Both the position numbers and the translations under genes were made by a program. From a virus, in IMG/VR virus record IMGVR_UViG_3300009528_000023, positions 1 through 42,569 of that record: a stretch of 42,569 nucleotides of DNA. One strand, 5' to 3'. Within the stretch, counting starts at the first letter, position 1. Each line of letters starts with the position of its first letter. Positions 13,246 through 19,450 of this stretch are shown piece after piece. Under the pieces are notes generated by a model, which saw nothing but the letters and a program-made list of their open reading frames with translations, did not search any database and was not told the DNA's origin.

Positions 13246-13271
13246 ATAATATGTAGTGCGCCATTTGGGGG
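13246..13271 (+). repeat. TAGTGCGCC intergenic element, copy 3
   Basis: ATATGTAGTGCGCCATTTGG continuing into GGG matches the copy at 7592 almost exactly and shares the core with 8354-8376. It again lies directly before a small gene (ATG 13278). Confidence 0.6.
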
Positions 13272-13277
13272 TGAAGG

Positions 13278-13451
13278 ATGAAAAGGATTTGGTGCAAGGT
13301 AGTCGGCTATGAGAGCTACCGATTTTATAAAGCACACGGAGATAGTATTATATTGAAGTTGGAATGTGGACACGAAGTAGGTCGTAAGGCTTCGGAGTGC
13401 TACACTATGCCCAAAAAGGTAATATGCAAACAATGCGAAATGCGGGGTTGA
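13278..13451 (+). CDS. Small zinc-binding protein
   Basis: A 57-residue protein with LECGHEVGRK near residue 30 and CKQCE at about 50, a Cys-Gly-His plus Cys-x2-Cys zinc site typical of very small phage treble-clef proteins. Its ribosome site GGGGGTGAAGG is part of the repeated intergenic element. Function is unknown. Confidence 0.65.
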   Translation: MKRIWCKVVGYESYRFYKAHGDSIILKLECGHEVGRKASECYTMPKKVICKQCEMRG

Positions 13452-13500
13452 TTTACATAGCCAAAAGGTGTAGTCAATCAGTAATGGAGTTAAATATCTA

Positions 13501-13959
13501 ATGGCGGAAGTAGAATGCAGGGATTGTTATGACTTCAAGGCTCGTAGATATAGGTATTTGAAAGAGTGCCTTGGCGGCGACTATTATACTTATGGAGATA
13601 TATTCTACTGTCGCTGGCAGATAATATGGGTGAGAGAACACAAGGAGAAGTTTAAGTGTGGCGTTTGGCCTGATATGCCTGGTGTTATAACATCTGAGTC
13701 TATCAAGAAGAAGCAGGCCGAAGCCCATTTTGTGAGGGCGTGTATCACTCACGCTGATGTGGACTCCAGGCTAATAAAGGCAAAGGGTGATGGCAAGTTA
13801 TTAGACAAAGAGATACAATTAGGAACGCCTATAAATGAGATGGATGATGAGGCTAAGTCGGCATTACGCTGGTGTGAAGGATGGGGAAAGAAAAAGGGAA
13901 CTTATGCAGAGTGGAAGAGAAAGAAAACCTATAGACAAAGGAGGAGAAATGAAAGCTAA
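13501..13959 (+). CDS. Conserved phage protein with N-terminal Cys motif
   Basis: A 152-residue protein. CRDCYDFKAR, then YCRWQIIWVREHKEKFKCG and WPDMPGVIT form a pattern I associate with small phage regulatory-type proteins. The C-terminal half is helical and very basic (LRWCEGWGKKKGTYAEWKRKK) and could bind DNA. A GGAG lies ten bases upstream of the ATG. It may be an early or late transcription regulator, but this is inference. Confidence 0.6.
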   Translation: MAEVECRDCYDFKARRYRYLKECLGGDYYTYGDIFYCRWQIIWVREHKEKFKCGVWPDMPGVITSESIKKKQAEAHFVRACITHADVDSRLIKAKGDGKLLDKEIQLGTPINEMDDEAKSALRWCEGWGKKKGTYAEWKRKKTYRQRRRNES

Positions 13960-14269
13960 GGATGTTAAGTGGTGTCCTCAACACGGCTATCCCTTGCCTT
14001 GCTACAAGTGTGGTATGCCACTATCGCAGGTTTCACAGAAGGAAATATTTAAGGCTGGCAAAAAGGCAGGGCAAGAAGATGTAATCAAGCGGATTGCTGC
14101 TGGTGAGGAAATTCTAATTGATAGTCAGAATGTTAGATACTACCAACTCGGAGGCGAGGAGTGGCAGAAGACGGCACAAACCCAAGCTGAAATATCCTTT
14201 AAAATGGGTTACAATCAAGCACTTGAAGATTATAAGGTTGACATCACCACTTCTGGCGTGGTAAAATAA
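13949..14269 (+). CDS. Zinc-finger-containing small protein
   Basis: A 106-residue protein from ATG 13949 behind AAAGGAGG; an upstream frame from 13835 lies within the previous gene and is rejected. WCPQHGYPLPCYKCGMPLSQ at 8-27 is a zinc-binding segment (Cys-x2-His, then Cys-x2-Cys). The rest is helical and contains two copies of a short motif around FKAGKKAGQ and FKMGYNQAL. Function is unknown. Confidence 0.6.
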   Translation: MKAKDVKWCPQHGYPLPCYKCGMPLSQVSQKEIFKAGKKAGQEDVIKRIAAGEEILIDSQNVRYYQLGGEEWQKTAQTQAEISFKMGYNQALEDYKVDITTSGVVK

Positions 14270-14287
14270 GAGAAAAGGAGGTGGTAT

Positions 14288-14926
14288 GTGCCAGAGTTAG
14301 GGGAGCGCATCAGGGGAGATATATTACTATCAATGAAGGGTAGGTCTAACGATTATTATGTATGGTATCAATGCCCTGAGTGTCTTATTGAAAGATGGAT
14401 TTTACAGTGGAAAACGAAACTCCCAAACTTCACTGGACTTTGTCAGGTGTGTAATGCTCGCAAGAATAATAACCGAGCGAAGGCAATAGGGGAGAAGCAC
14501 CCTCGTTGGAATGGTGGGCAAACAATAAGCAGGGGATATGTTTATATCTCCAATGACAGGCATCCAACCTGCACATCAAAGGGTTATGTGAAAAGGGCTA
14601 GGCTTGTATTGGAAGAAAGGCTGGGGCGATACCTTTTACCCGATTGCGTTCCACACCATCTAAATCACATAAGGAATGATGATCGGCCTAGTAATCTGAT
14701 TGAACTTACCAAGTCTCAGCATACAATTCTGCACGCCTTTGAACGCAGGCTTATAGCTGGGGCTAAATATCTTGGGATAAAGGAAGTGGTGGATTATATC
14801 AACAAACATCTTAGACCATTCTTTGTTGCATCCACGGAAAGGGAGTGGCAAACCTACATTGAGGGAGTGGGGTACAGAAATGTCCCCCCAATAATAGGAG
14901 GTGATACAAAATCGTGCCTAATTTGA
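14288..14926 (+). CDS. HNH homing endonuclease (HNH_3 type)
   Basis: A 212-residue protein with GTG start behind AAAAGGAGGTGG. Residues about 28-60 hold CPECL and CQVCN (zinc). Residues about 85-140 carry the HNH_3 arrangement: ISRGYVYI, a Lys-Arg-Ala-Arg-Leu-Val helix, then HHLNHIRNDDRPSNLIEL with the catalytic His-His/Asn signature and a closing Gln-His-x5-His. It should cut double-stranded DNA at a long site and spread itself. It is the second such gene in this region. Confidence 0.85.
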   Translation: MPELGERIRGDILLSMKGRSNDYYVWYQCPECLIERWILQWKTKLPNFTGLCQVCNARKNNNRAKAIGEKHPRWNGGQTISRGYVYISNDRHPTCTSKGYVKRARLVLEERLGRYLLPDCVPHHLNHIRNDDRPSNLIELTKSQHTILHAFERRLIAGAKYLGIKEVVDYINKHLRPFFVASTEREWQTYIEGVGYRNVPPIIGGDTKSCLI

Positions 14927-15006
14927 CAATGGGTATAGAGAAATGGTATAAGGGGTTAGGAATAATAAAACTATGCCCAAACACCTGCTGGGGGGTGAAC
15001 CCTTAG
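14914..15006 (+). CDS. Possible 30-residue leader peptide
   Basis: GTG 14914 sits after AGGAGGTG and opens a 30-codon frame ending at TAG 15004-15006. The stop lies in the loop of the hairpin 14997-15013, and the downstream ATG follows 12 bases later. The placement resembles leader peptides that control a hairpin by ribosome position. A promoter sequence overlaps the frame, so the coding reading may be accidental. Confidence 0.35.
   Translation: MPNLTMGIEKWYKGLGIIKLCPNTCWGVNP
14923..14952 (+). promoter_or_regulatory. Promoter TTGACA-N18-TATAAG with extended -10
   Basis: TTGACA (14923-14928), TGG at 14944-14946 and TATAAG (14947-14952) form a plausible promoter just after the HNH gene. It would give the phosphoesterase and the downstream membrane gene a separate transcript with a leader of about 60 bases. 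Confidence 0.6.
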
Positions 15007-15013
15007 CGGGTTC
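14997..15013 (+). promoter_or_regulatory. Hairpin directly before the phosphoesterase start
   Basis: GAACCC (14997-15002) pairs with GGGTTC (15008-15013) around a five-base loop, five bases before ATG 15019. No ribosome site lies between, so the hairpin probably affects initiation. Confidence 0.5.
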
Positions 15014-15018
15014 TTATT

Positions 15019-15837
15019 ATGACAGAGAAAAGTTTTGAGGACAGGATAATTGCACTAGACCTGCCCGAATGTAGTAAGGTTTATATAGTGCCACTTGCCG
15101 ACTTTCATTTGGGGGCGGTGGGTGTCAAACTAGACGTTATCAGGGGATATATTGATTGGATAAAGCAACGAGACAATGCCCGTACTCTCCTGAATGGCGA
15201 CCTTCTGAATTGTGCCGGTATCTATTCGGGGCCTTCTATCTTTGAAGACTTGGTAACACCTGACACAGCTTACGCTCAGTTAAGGGAATTGCTTAAACCT
15301 ATTAAGGACAAGATACTTTTTATTACACTGGGTAACCATGAGGAAAAGATATTCCGTCAGGTAGGGTGTGATTATATGTCCCGCCTTGCCTATGACTTGG
15401 GTGATGTACCTTACAGACCTAACGGTGGGATGGCTGGTATCAGGCTTCATAACAGTGGGCATCGTGCTATGCTGTGGATGTATGCCACTCACGGGTGGGG
15501 TGGTGCTAGGACTATCGGGGCTAAGGTTAATAAGGTAGAGGAATTAGCTAAGGCGGTTGGTGGTTGCCATCTATATATCCTCAGCCATGATCATACGCAG
15601 AATGTTCACAGATTAAATCCGAGAGTTCCGCCAAAGAGTGGGATCACATTCCATCGGCAGATGTATCAACAGACAGAACGCAAACTCTTGGTAAATACTG
15701 GTGGCTTTTATGATTATGTGGGGTATATCAGGCGGAGAGGTTACGCCCCACAAGATATAGGGACACCTAGAATACTAGCAGAATTAAGGCGCAGTAGACA
15801 AGAAGACTGGCATCTTGATTTACACAGCACAATTTAA
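15019..15837 (+). CDS. Calcineurin-like metallophosphoesterase
   Basis: A 272-residue protein with all metallophosphoesterase motifs in order: D28-x-H30 (ADFHLG), G60-D61 with N64, G105-N106-H107-E108, H158 (ATHGWGG) and H190-x-H192 (SHDHTQ). The family binds two metal ions and cleaves phosphodiesters or phosphomonoesters; substrates range from DNA ends to cyclic nucleotides. The substrate cannot be read from sequence. It has its own promoter after an HNH gene and is followed at 15891 by a PQ-loop membrane protein. Phages use such enzymes in recombination (SbcD type) or possibly in removing signalling nucleotides. It lacks the long C-terminal part of SbcD. Confidence 0.85.
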   Translation: MTEKSFEDRIIALDLPECSKVYIVPLADFHLGAVGVKLDVIRGYIDWIKQRDNARTLLNGDLLNCAGIYSGPSIFEDLVTPDTAYAQLRELLKPIKDKILFITLGNHEEKIFRQVGCDYMSRLAYDLGDVPYRPNGGMAGIRLHNSGHRAMLWMYATHGWGGARTIGAKVNKVEELAKAVGGCHLYILSHDHTQNVHRLNPRVPPKSGITFHRQMYQQTERKLLVNTGGFYDYVGYIRRRGYAPQDIGTPRILAELRRSRQEDWHLDLHSTI

Positions 15838-15890
15838 TATTAAGGGTGAGGCCGACATCAAGTAAGAGATTAATTGGTTGGCGGGATTAA

Positions 15891-16148
15891 GTGGGCGATA
15901 TAATAGGCTGGATAGGTGTGGGTTTTGGGCTGTTGGTGGCCCCACCTCAACTCGTTAAGATACTACGCACTAAAAGCCTGAATGATATATCCCTTTGGAC
16001 ATACACCTTTCTTGTCTGTGCCTTAATGTGTTACTTAGCTCACGCTGTATATATCCAGGCGGTTGTATTTATAGTAGCCCAGTCCTTTGGGGTAATATTG
16101 AACGGGGTGATTTTATTTCTCTTGGTTAGGAAGCGATGGCTGAAGTAG
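15891..16148 (+). CDS. PQ-loop (SemiSWEET-like) membrane protein
   Basis: An 85-residue protein with three membrane helices at about 3-19, 36-54 and 58-80. PPQLVKILRTKSLNDISLWT at 18-37 is the hallmark PQ-loop motif (Pro19-Gln20 and the following Lys-Ser ... Ile-Ser). A single three-helix unit of this size is the SemiSWEET form, which in bacteria forms a dimer that moves sugars across the inner membrane. The third helix has the family's FGVILNGVILFLL pattern. The start is GTG with only a weak GCGGGA site. Finding it in a phage is unusual. A sugar-transport role is inferred from family; lysosomal-type PQ proteins carry other solutes. Confidence 0.8.
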   Translation: MGDIIGWIGVGFGLLVAPPQLVKILRTKSLNDISLWTYTFLVCALMCYLAHAVYIQAVVFIVAQSFGVILNGVILFLLVRKRWLK

Positions 16149-16393
16149 AATTATATGAACAGTTAAGAACAGTTGAAATAATCTGGCTTGATGCTCGCTT
16201 TAGCTGTAGTACTTGGATGGATATTGAAGAGGCCAAAAAGATAACGTTAGCCGAAACACAAACGAGGGGAACAATCCTCTGTGAAGATGAAGGCTCAATA
16301 ACTCTTTATATGAACATTAACAAAAGCGATAATGATGTAGCCCACTGTGTTACAATCCCCAAGGGCTGTATCAAGAGCATCAAGGACATATAA
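16136..16393 (+). CDS. Small protein of a duplicated GCIKSI family
   Basis: An 85-residue protein overlapping the PQ-loop gene by 13 bases. It ends CVTIPKGCIKSIKDI, and the 78-residue product of 21226-21462 ends INIPRGCIKSIRRLE. Both have a Trp-Leu/Asp-Asp N-terminal strand and similar spacing, so they are paralogues. The compact beta-rich pattern suggests an Sm- or SH3-like barrel. Function is unknown. It is the last gene of the rightward early region. Confidence 0.65.
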   Translation: MAEVELYEQLRTVEIIWLDARFSCSTWMDIEEAKKITLAETQTRGTILCEDEGSITLYMNINKSDNDVAHCVTIPKGCIKSIKDI

Positions 16394-16401
16394 TACCAGC
16401 A

Positions 16402-16665
16402 TTAAGTTTTACTATCTGCTATGGCTACATATCCCTCAAGGTATAGAGACTTTAGTAATCCGTAAAGTTTTGATGATACCTCTGCTTCGTTGCCAGCTAC
16501 ACCATATAGCCTATCACAAATGTGTTTTAGTGCCTCATACATTTTAGGTGCTGACTTATGTAGTGGGCAGTAAGTTAATAGTGGTGGCGAATTCGGCTCC
16601 AAGAAAATAGAACAGCCACATGGTAGTTCCCATTCACCCTGCGTTATAACTTCCATATACTTCAT
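16402..16665 (-). CDS. Small Cys/His phage protein
   Basis: An 87-residue protein, last gene of the leftward block, converging on the early region. ATG 16665 follows AGGAGAAG; an upstream frame is rejected. CGCSIFL, then YCPLHKSAPKMYEAL form a pattern common in phage mini proteins (Cys-x-Cys, then Y-C-P-x-H-K-x-A-P-x-M). One zinc site is likely. No terminator was seen between the convergent ends at 16393 and 16402. Confidence 0.65.
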   Translation of the reverse strand: MKYMEVITQGEWELPCGCSIFLEPNSPPLLTYCPLHKSAPKMYEALKHICDRLYGVAGNEAEVSSKLYGLLKSLYLEGYVAIADSKT

Positions 16666-16666
16666 T

Positions 16667-16843
16667 TTACTTCTCCTGTGCTGGTGGGTATCTCTTATCC
16701 AACGCTTTAACCAATAAGTCGCTTCGTTCCAGTAGTTCCTGAACATCAACTATATTGTCGGTAATTTCCACTGTGCAATCAAAAGTATGAATACCCTTAA
16801 CTGATGTGCTTACACCCACTCGTTGCCTGATTGCTTTCTCCAT
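16667..16843 (-). CDS. Small unknown protein
   Basis: A 58-residue protein from ATG 16843 behind GAGGGGGA. It begins with a basic strand (EKAIRQRVGVSTSVKG) and ends with a charged helix. It lies one base from the end of the upstream gene. No family is recognised. Confidence 0.55.
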   Translation of the reverse strand: MEKAIRQRVGVSTSVKGIHTFDCTVEITDNIVDVQELLERSDLLVKALDKRYPPAQEK

Positions 16844-16844
16844 T

Positions 16845-17159
16845 TTAATCCCCCTCATCGTTCATAAACATTACTTTTACTTCGGCTATCCTGCCTTCAT
16901 CCCCACGCTTAATATAGACTGGATATACACCATCGCCATAACCCGTGGAGACACTAACGCCAAGACCACGATGACCCAGCTTATAATTCCACTGTGCAAC
17001 GCCCCTTTTCTCAATCTTCTGTAGTTTGTTACAGAACTCATCCCAAGTATTAGCGGGGTGTTCGTCAACGTCTGGAGTTACGCAGTAGCAAGGGTCGCCT
17101 ATCCAGCATAATCCAGCGTCAACCCCTATATGTCCAACGAGTTCCCATTTTTCTTCCAT
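16845..17159 (-). CDS. Conserved phage protein with DPCY/GYGDG motifs
   Basis: A 104-residue protein, the largest in the leftward block. GHIGVDAGLCWIGDPCYCV and STGYGDGVYPVYI are the conserved motifs of a beta-sandwich family (DUF4241-like) found in phages and bacteria. The G-Y-G-D-G-x-Y-P-V motif is well kept. The family's activity is unknown. ATG 17159 overlaps the stop of the upstream mini gene, with AAGGAGG inside that gene. Confidence 0.7.
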   Translation of the reverse strand: MEEKWELVGHIGVDAGLCWIGDPCYCVTPDVDEHPANTWDEFCNKLQKIEKRGVAQWNYKLGHRGLGVSVSTGYGDGVYPVYIKRGDEGRIAEVKVMFMNDEGD

Positions 17160-17242
17160 TACTTCCTCCTTAGTATTCTTTTAATTAGACCAGGCTTTCT
17201 TTTAAGCCACATTGATTTACCCCGTATATATACATCTTCCAT
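17159..17242 (-). CDS. Very small basic protein
   Basis: A 27-residue basic peptide (MEDVYIRGKSMWLKRKPGLI and a Lys/Arg-rich end) with a good GGAGG site. It overlaps the next start, so its translation may mainly serve coupling. Function is unknown. Confidence 0.45.
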   Translation of the reverse strand: MEDVYIRGKSMWLKRKPGLIKRILRRK

Positions 17243-17245
17243 AGA

Positions 17246-17416
17246 TTAAGCCTCCTTCACTTCTACAACTTTCAATTTAACTATCTTGCCCTCGCCTAAT
17301 TCTGTTCTCTTCTTAAAGCCATCAGGCGAACACATTTCTACTAAGAACTTCTTGTTGTAAACCATATAATAGTCATCTTTCTCATACTCATGCCACGCAT
17401 AAAGCTCACCTTTCAT
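17246..17416 (-). CDS. Small unknown protein
   Basis: A 56-residue protein preceded by AAGGAGGGGATG. It is beta-rich in the middle and Lys/Glu-rich at the end (KIVKLKVVEVKEA). It resembles small barrel proteins but no family is recognised. Confidence 0.55.
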   Translation of the reverse strand: MKGELYAWHEYEKDDYYMVYNKKFLVEMCSPDGFKKRTELGEGKIVKLKVVEVKEA

Positions 17417-17456
17417 ATCATCCCCTCCTTATTTAGTTAGATAACAGTAACCTAGT

Positions 17457-17630
17457 TTACTTGTCCTCATTGGGAACATTCTCCAACACCCACTTCCCTA
17501 GTTCTGTCAGGCGTCTATATAGTGGGGATAAATAGGTGCAATTAAATTTCCTCTCTACTATGACAGCTAGGATTAGTTCCTTATTGGTGGTTTCCCTAAG
17601 CTCCTCCGTTGTCCATCTGGGGCGTCCCAT
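17457..17630 (-). CDS. Small basic helix-turn-helix-like protein
   Basis: A 57-residue protein from ATG 17630 behind TAGGAGG; a longer frame is rejected. It has a helix TTEELRETTNKELILAVIVE and a short C-terminal helix. The basic GRPRW start could contact DNA. A small regulator is possible, but the evidence is only the helix pattern. Confidence 0.5.
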   Translation of the reverse strand: MGRPRWTTEELRETTNKELILAVIVERKFNCTYLSPLYRRLTELGKWVLENVPNEDK

Positions 17631-17640
17631 TTCGCACCTC

Positions 17641-17727
17641 CTATTTCGTAATATATTTATACCCTGCAAACATCAGTATTATAAACAGTCCAAAGACTAG
17701 ACTAAAGTATATTATTAATATTGTCAT
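17641..17727 (-). CDS. Micro membrane protein
   Basis: A 28-residue peptide that is almost entirely one membrane helix (ILIIYFSLVFGLFIILMFAG). Its ATG overlaps the upstream TGA, so it is coupled. Function is unknown. Confidence 0.5.
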   Translation of the reverse strand: MTILIIYFSLVFGLFIILMFAGYKYITK

Positions 17728-17861
17728 TTTATACCCCAAACATTTACATTGGCGACCTTAATGCCTAATTCTTTTAGGGCATCAATTATCTTATCCTCTA
17801 AAGCATACCTGTCACCCTCGCTAAGGTCATTTTCTGTTGTTACTGTTATTGTGAGTTTCAT
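17724..17861 (-). CDS. Small unknown protein
   Basis: A 45-residue alpha/beta protein (KLTITVTTENDLSEGDRYAL) preceded by GAGGAGG. Two strands around a helix give a ferredoxin-like impression. No family is recognised. Confidence 0.5.
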   Translation of the reverse strand: MKLTITVTTENDLSEGDRYALEDKIIDALKELGIKVANVNVWGIK

Positions 17862-17895
17862 TTTACCTTAACCTCCTCAGTGCTTTACCAGCAGG

Positions 17896-18084
17896 CTAAG
17901 CTTCCGTTTCAGTTTCCCCTAGTAGCAGTACTCTGTCGTGAAGGTTTGGGTATGAACGCATAGCTCTAACTCGTTTTAGGGCTTCAATGCCGAGCTGATG
18001 GGCATCGTTTCTTTCGGCATCGGTATAATCAGGGTTATGGTCATTATGAATGGTAAGGATTTTAATAGCTTTGTCTATGGTCAT
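17896..18084 (-). CDS. Conserved small phage protein
   Basis: A 62-residue protein from ATG 18084. MTIDKAIKILTIHNDHNPDY and QLGIEALKRVRAMR follow a pattern I recognise from many phage genomes (M-T-I-x2-A-I-x-I-L, then A-x-Q-L-G-I-E-A-L-K). It is helical. A longer frame from 18156 overlaps the upstream gene and is rejected. Function is unknown. Confidence 0.65.
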   Translation of the reverse strand: MTIDKAIKILTIHNDHNPDYTDAERNDAHQLGIEALKRVRAMRSYPNLHDRVLLLGETETEA

Positions 18085-18088
18085 TGTT

Positions 18089-18223
18089 TTACCTAACTCT
18101 GCCTTTCCGTTGTCTTTCCCATTCAGCCTGCCCCTTGGCGGCTCTGGCATTGTCACATTCCCTAAGTGCTTTGTCTATCTCAGCAGTGCAATAAAATAAA
18201 CTCCATTCTTTCCGTCTTGCCAT
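18089..18223 (-). CDS. Small basic protein
   Basis: A 44-residue basic helical protein (ARRKEWSLFYCTAEIDKAL). It is preceded by a weak GGGGG site and by promoter element A. Function is unknown. Confidence 0.5.
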   Translation of the reverse strand: MARRKEWSLFYCTAEIDKALRECDNARAAKGQAEWERQRKGRVR

Positions 18224-18238
18224 TGTTTTGCCCCCTTC

Positions 18239-18266
18239 ATTTGATACTACAATCATACCATATTAG
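18239..18266 (-). promoter_or_regulatory. Leftward promoter element A
   Basis: On the minus strand: TGG-TATGAT, five bases, then TATCAAAT, followed by the ribosome site of the gene at 18223. The same order and spacing occur at 18494 and 18660. Confidence 0.6.
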
Positions 18267-18279
18267 ATTAGCCTTAAGT

Positions 18280-18474
18280 TTAGGCTTGTTTGTTGACATT
18301 GCCCCTGACTATCAGCTTGGTATTTACCCAAACCTGGTAATCTCCAGCTTTGTCAAGATAGGTGTGGATATGACCCTGCCAAGTTGCTAGGTGTGAGTCA
18401 ATTTCTCGGTGTGCAAGGCGGTGTATAGTTCCAGCATGATGCCCATAGTTGAGATACCCTATTAAAGCTGCCAC
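18280..18474 (-). CDS. Small His-rich protein
   Basis: A 64-residue protein from GTG 18474 behind AAAGGAGG. The longer open frame to 18516 would run through promoter element B and is rejected. It holds a His-rich part (YGHHAGTIHRLAHREIDSHL), which might bind metal. No family is recognised. Confidence 0.5.
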   Translation of the reverse strand: MAALIGYLNYGHHAGTIHRLAHREIDSHLATWQGHIHTYLDKAGDYQVWVNTKLIVRGNVNKQA

Positions 18475-18493
18475 TGAACTTATCCTCCTTTCT

Positions 18494-18516
18494 ATTTGAT
18501 ACCCTAAGCATACCAC
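18494..18516 (-). promoter_or_regulatory. Leftward promoter element B
   Basis: Minus strand TGG-TATGCT, five bases, TATCAAAT, then AAAGGAGG. It matches elements A and C in spacing. Confidence 0.6.
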
Positions 18517-18523
18517 AAGCCAA

Positions 18524-18643
18524 TTAGTGCCTTTTAGTTCTGGCTTGTTCCACTTTAAACTCTGCCAATTCTGTTAATCCTCTAGTTTCTAGTTCTTGCA
18601 TTTCTGTAAGGGTTCTGCCTTTTCTTTCCTTCTTTTGTTTCAT
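18524..18643 (-). CDS. Very small basic helical protein
   Basis: A 39-residue peptide (KQKKERKGRTLTEMQELETR), all helical and basic, preceded by GGGGAGG and promoter element C. Function is unknown. Confidence 0.5.
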   Translation of the reverse strand: MKQKKERKGRTLTEMQELETRGLTELAEFKVEQARTKRH

Positions 18644-18659
18644 TGACCTTGCCTCCCCT

Positions 18660-18690
18660 ATTTGATAATACAAGCATACCATATTAGATT
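18660..18690 (-). promoter_or_regulatory. Leftward promoter element C
   Basis: Minus strand TGG-TATGCT, five bases, TATCAAAT, then GGGGAGG. The upstream bases (AATCTAATA) are also shared with element A. Confidence 0.6.
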
Positions 18691-18705
18691 TGGCTTAATA
18701 GTGCC

Positions 18706-18897
18706 TTACCAGCCTATAAATTCTGGTAGATTATTGAATGTCTCTTTGGACATCTCTTCTACCTTTATTTGCCACTCTTCACCCTCTTCGTTATATCGCA
18801 TCTGTGTTATTTCCTCCAACAAAGCTGGGCAGTTGGTGGCATCATAAACACAATTCGTACCACCACCCGTTATATGGGTAAGCCTTAATACTTTCAT
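18706..18897 (-). CDS. Small protein, paralogue of 12423-12608
   Basis: A 63-residue protein from ATG 18897 behind AGGGAGCGAGG. It shares an N-terminal MKV, a Gly-Gly-Gly turn and a C-terminal MSKETFNNLPE with the rightward gene 12423-12608. Function is unknown. Confidence 0.6.
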   Translation of the reverse strand: MKVLRLTHITGGGTNCVYDATNCPALLEEITQMRYNEEGEEWQIKVEEMSKETFNNLPEFIGW

Positions 18898-18929
18898 TGC
18901 CTCGCTCCCTTCCTTTGAATTTGCCTTAA

Positions 18930-19175
18930 TTATACTGGGCAATCACAAGGATGCCCATATTCTATATGATAAGACTGGTGGTGGGTGGTGTATGCCCGTA
19001 ACCTATCAATGGTGTGACCGCCTTGTTGCTTCCTTTCACAGCCCATATAATGGTAGCCATTGCGTCCAAATTTCTCGTCATTACCATTGACTAACTTAAC
19101 CAGTGCTTCAGGAACTTCAATACTTTCTCCCTTGGTGACTGGTTGCAACCTAGTTACTTGTTCAGTGTAGTTCAT
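18930..19175 (-). CDS. Small unknown protein, first leftward gene
   Basis: An 81-residue protein preceded by AGGAGGG. The N-terminal half is helical and charged. The C-terminal half is rich in His, Tyr and Cys (THHQSYHIEYGHPCDCPV), a likely metal site. It is the first gene of the leftward block, read from promoter element D. Confidence 0.6.
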   Translation of the reverse strand: MNYTEQVTRLQPVTKGESIEVPEALVKLVNGNDEKFGRNGYHYMGCERKQQGGHTIDRLRAYTTHHQSYHIEYGHPCDCPV

Positions 19176-19188
19176 TTTACCCTCCTAT

Positions 19189-19215
19189 ATTTGATACTAT
19201 CATTAAATCATACCC
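19189..19215 (-). promoter_or_regulatory. Leftward promoter element D
   Basis: Minus strand TATGAT, ten bases, TATCAAAT, then AGGAGGG. The spacing differs from elements A-C, so it is the least certain member. Confidence 0.45.
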
Positions 19216-19450
19216 AAACACCCATTACAATAGCAGGTGAACTAAGATAGAGCAAGGGATAGATAAGCAAAGCAGTATAATGGAAGGCAACTAGCCCATA
19301 CTCTATAGGGGTCACTAAATTGGGCAAAAGCTCTCGGATACTAGTTATTTGAGTGTGGAATAACTATCGGGGGAGCCACTCCCCAATGGATTGTTAGTCA
19401 AGTAGCCATCGCTACAGCTCTGCTGTACCAAATATATAATAAGGTAAGAT
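19216..19450. other. Divergent non-coding region with several hairpins
   Basis: No gene is visible between the leftward block and the ATG at 19451. TAGTTATT (19342-19349) pairs with AATAACTA (19359-19366). GGGGAG (19370-19375) pairs with CTCCCC (19379-19384). GTAGC (19402-19406) pairs with GCTAC (19411-19415), and TACAGC (19413-19418) pairs with GCTGTA (19422-19427); the last two share bases and exclude each other. TATAAT at 19276 could be a -10 without a good -35. The place next to a small-terminase-like gene also makes a packaging site possible. Confidence 0.5.

Noticed and set aside
13227-13256. Nine-residue frame MAEVRFNNM with a start like that of the gene at 13501
   Set aside because: It has no ribosome site and ends in the repeated TAGTGCGCC element. 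It is probably a fragment left by rearrangement or chance.
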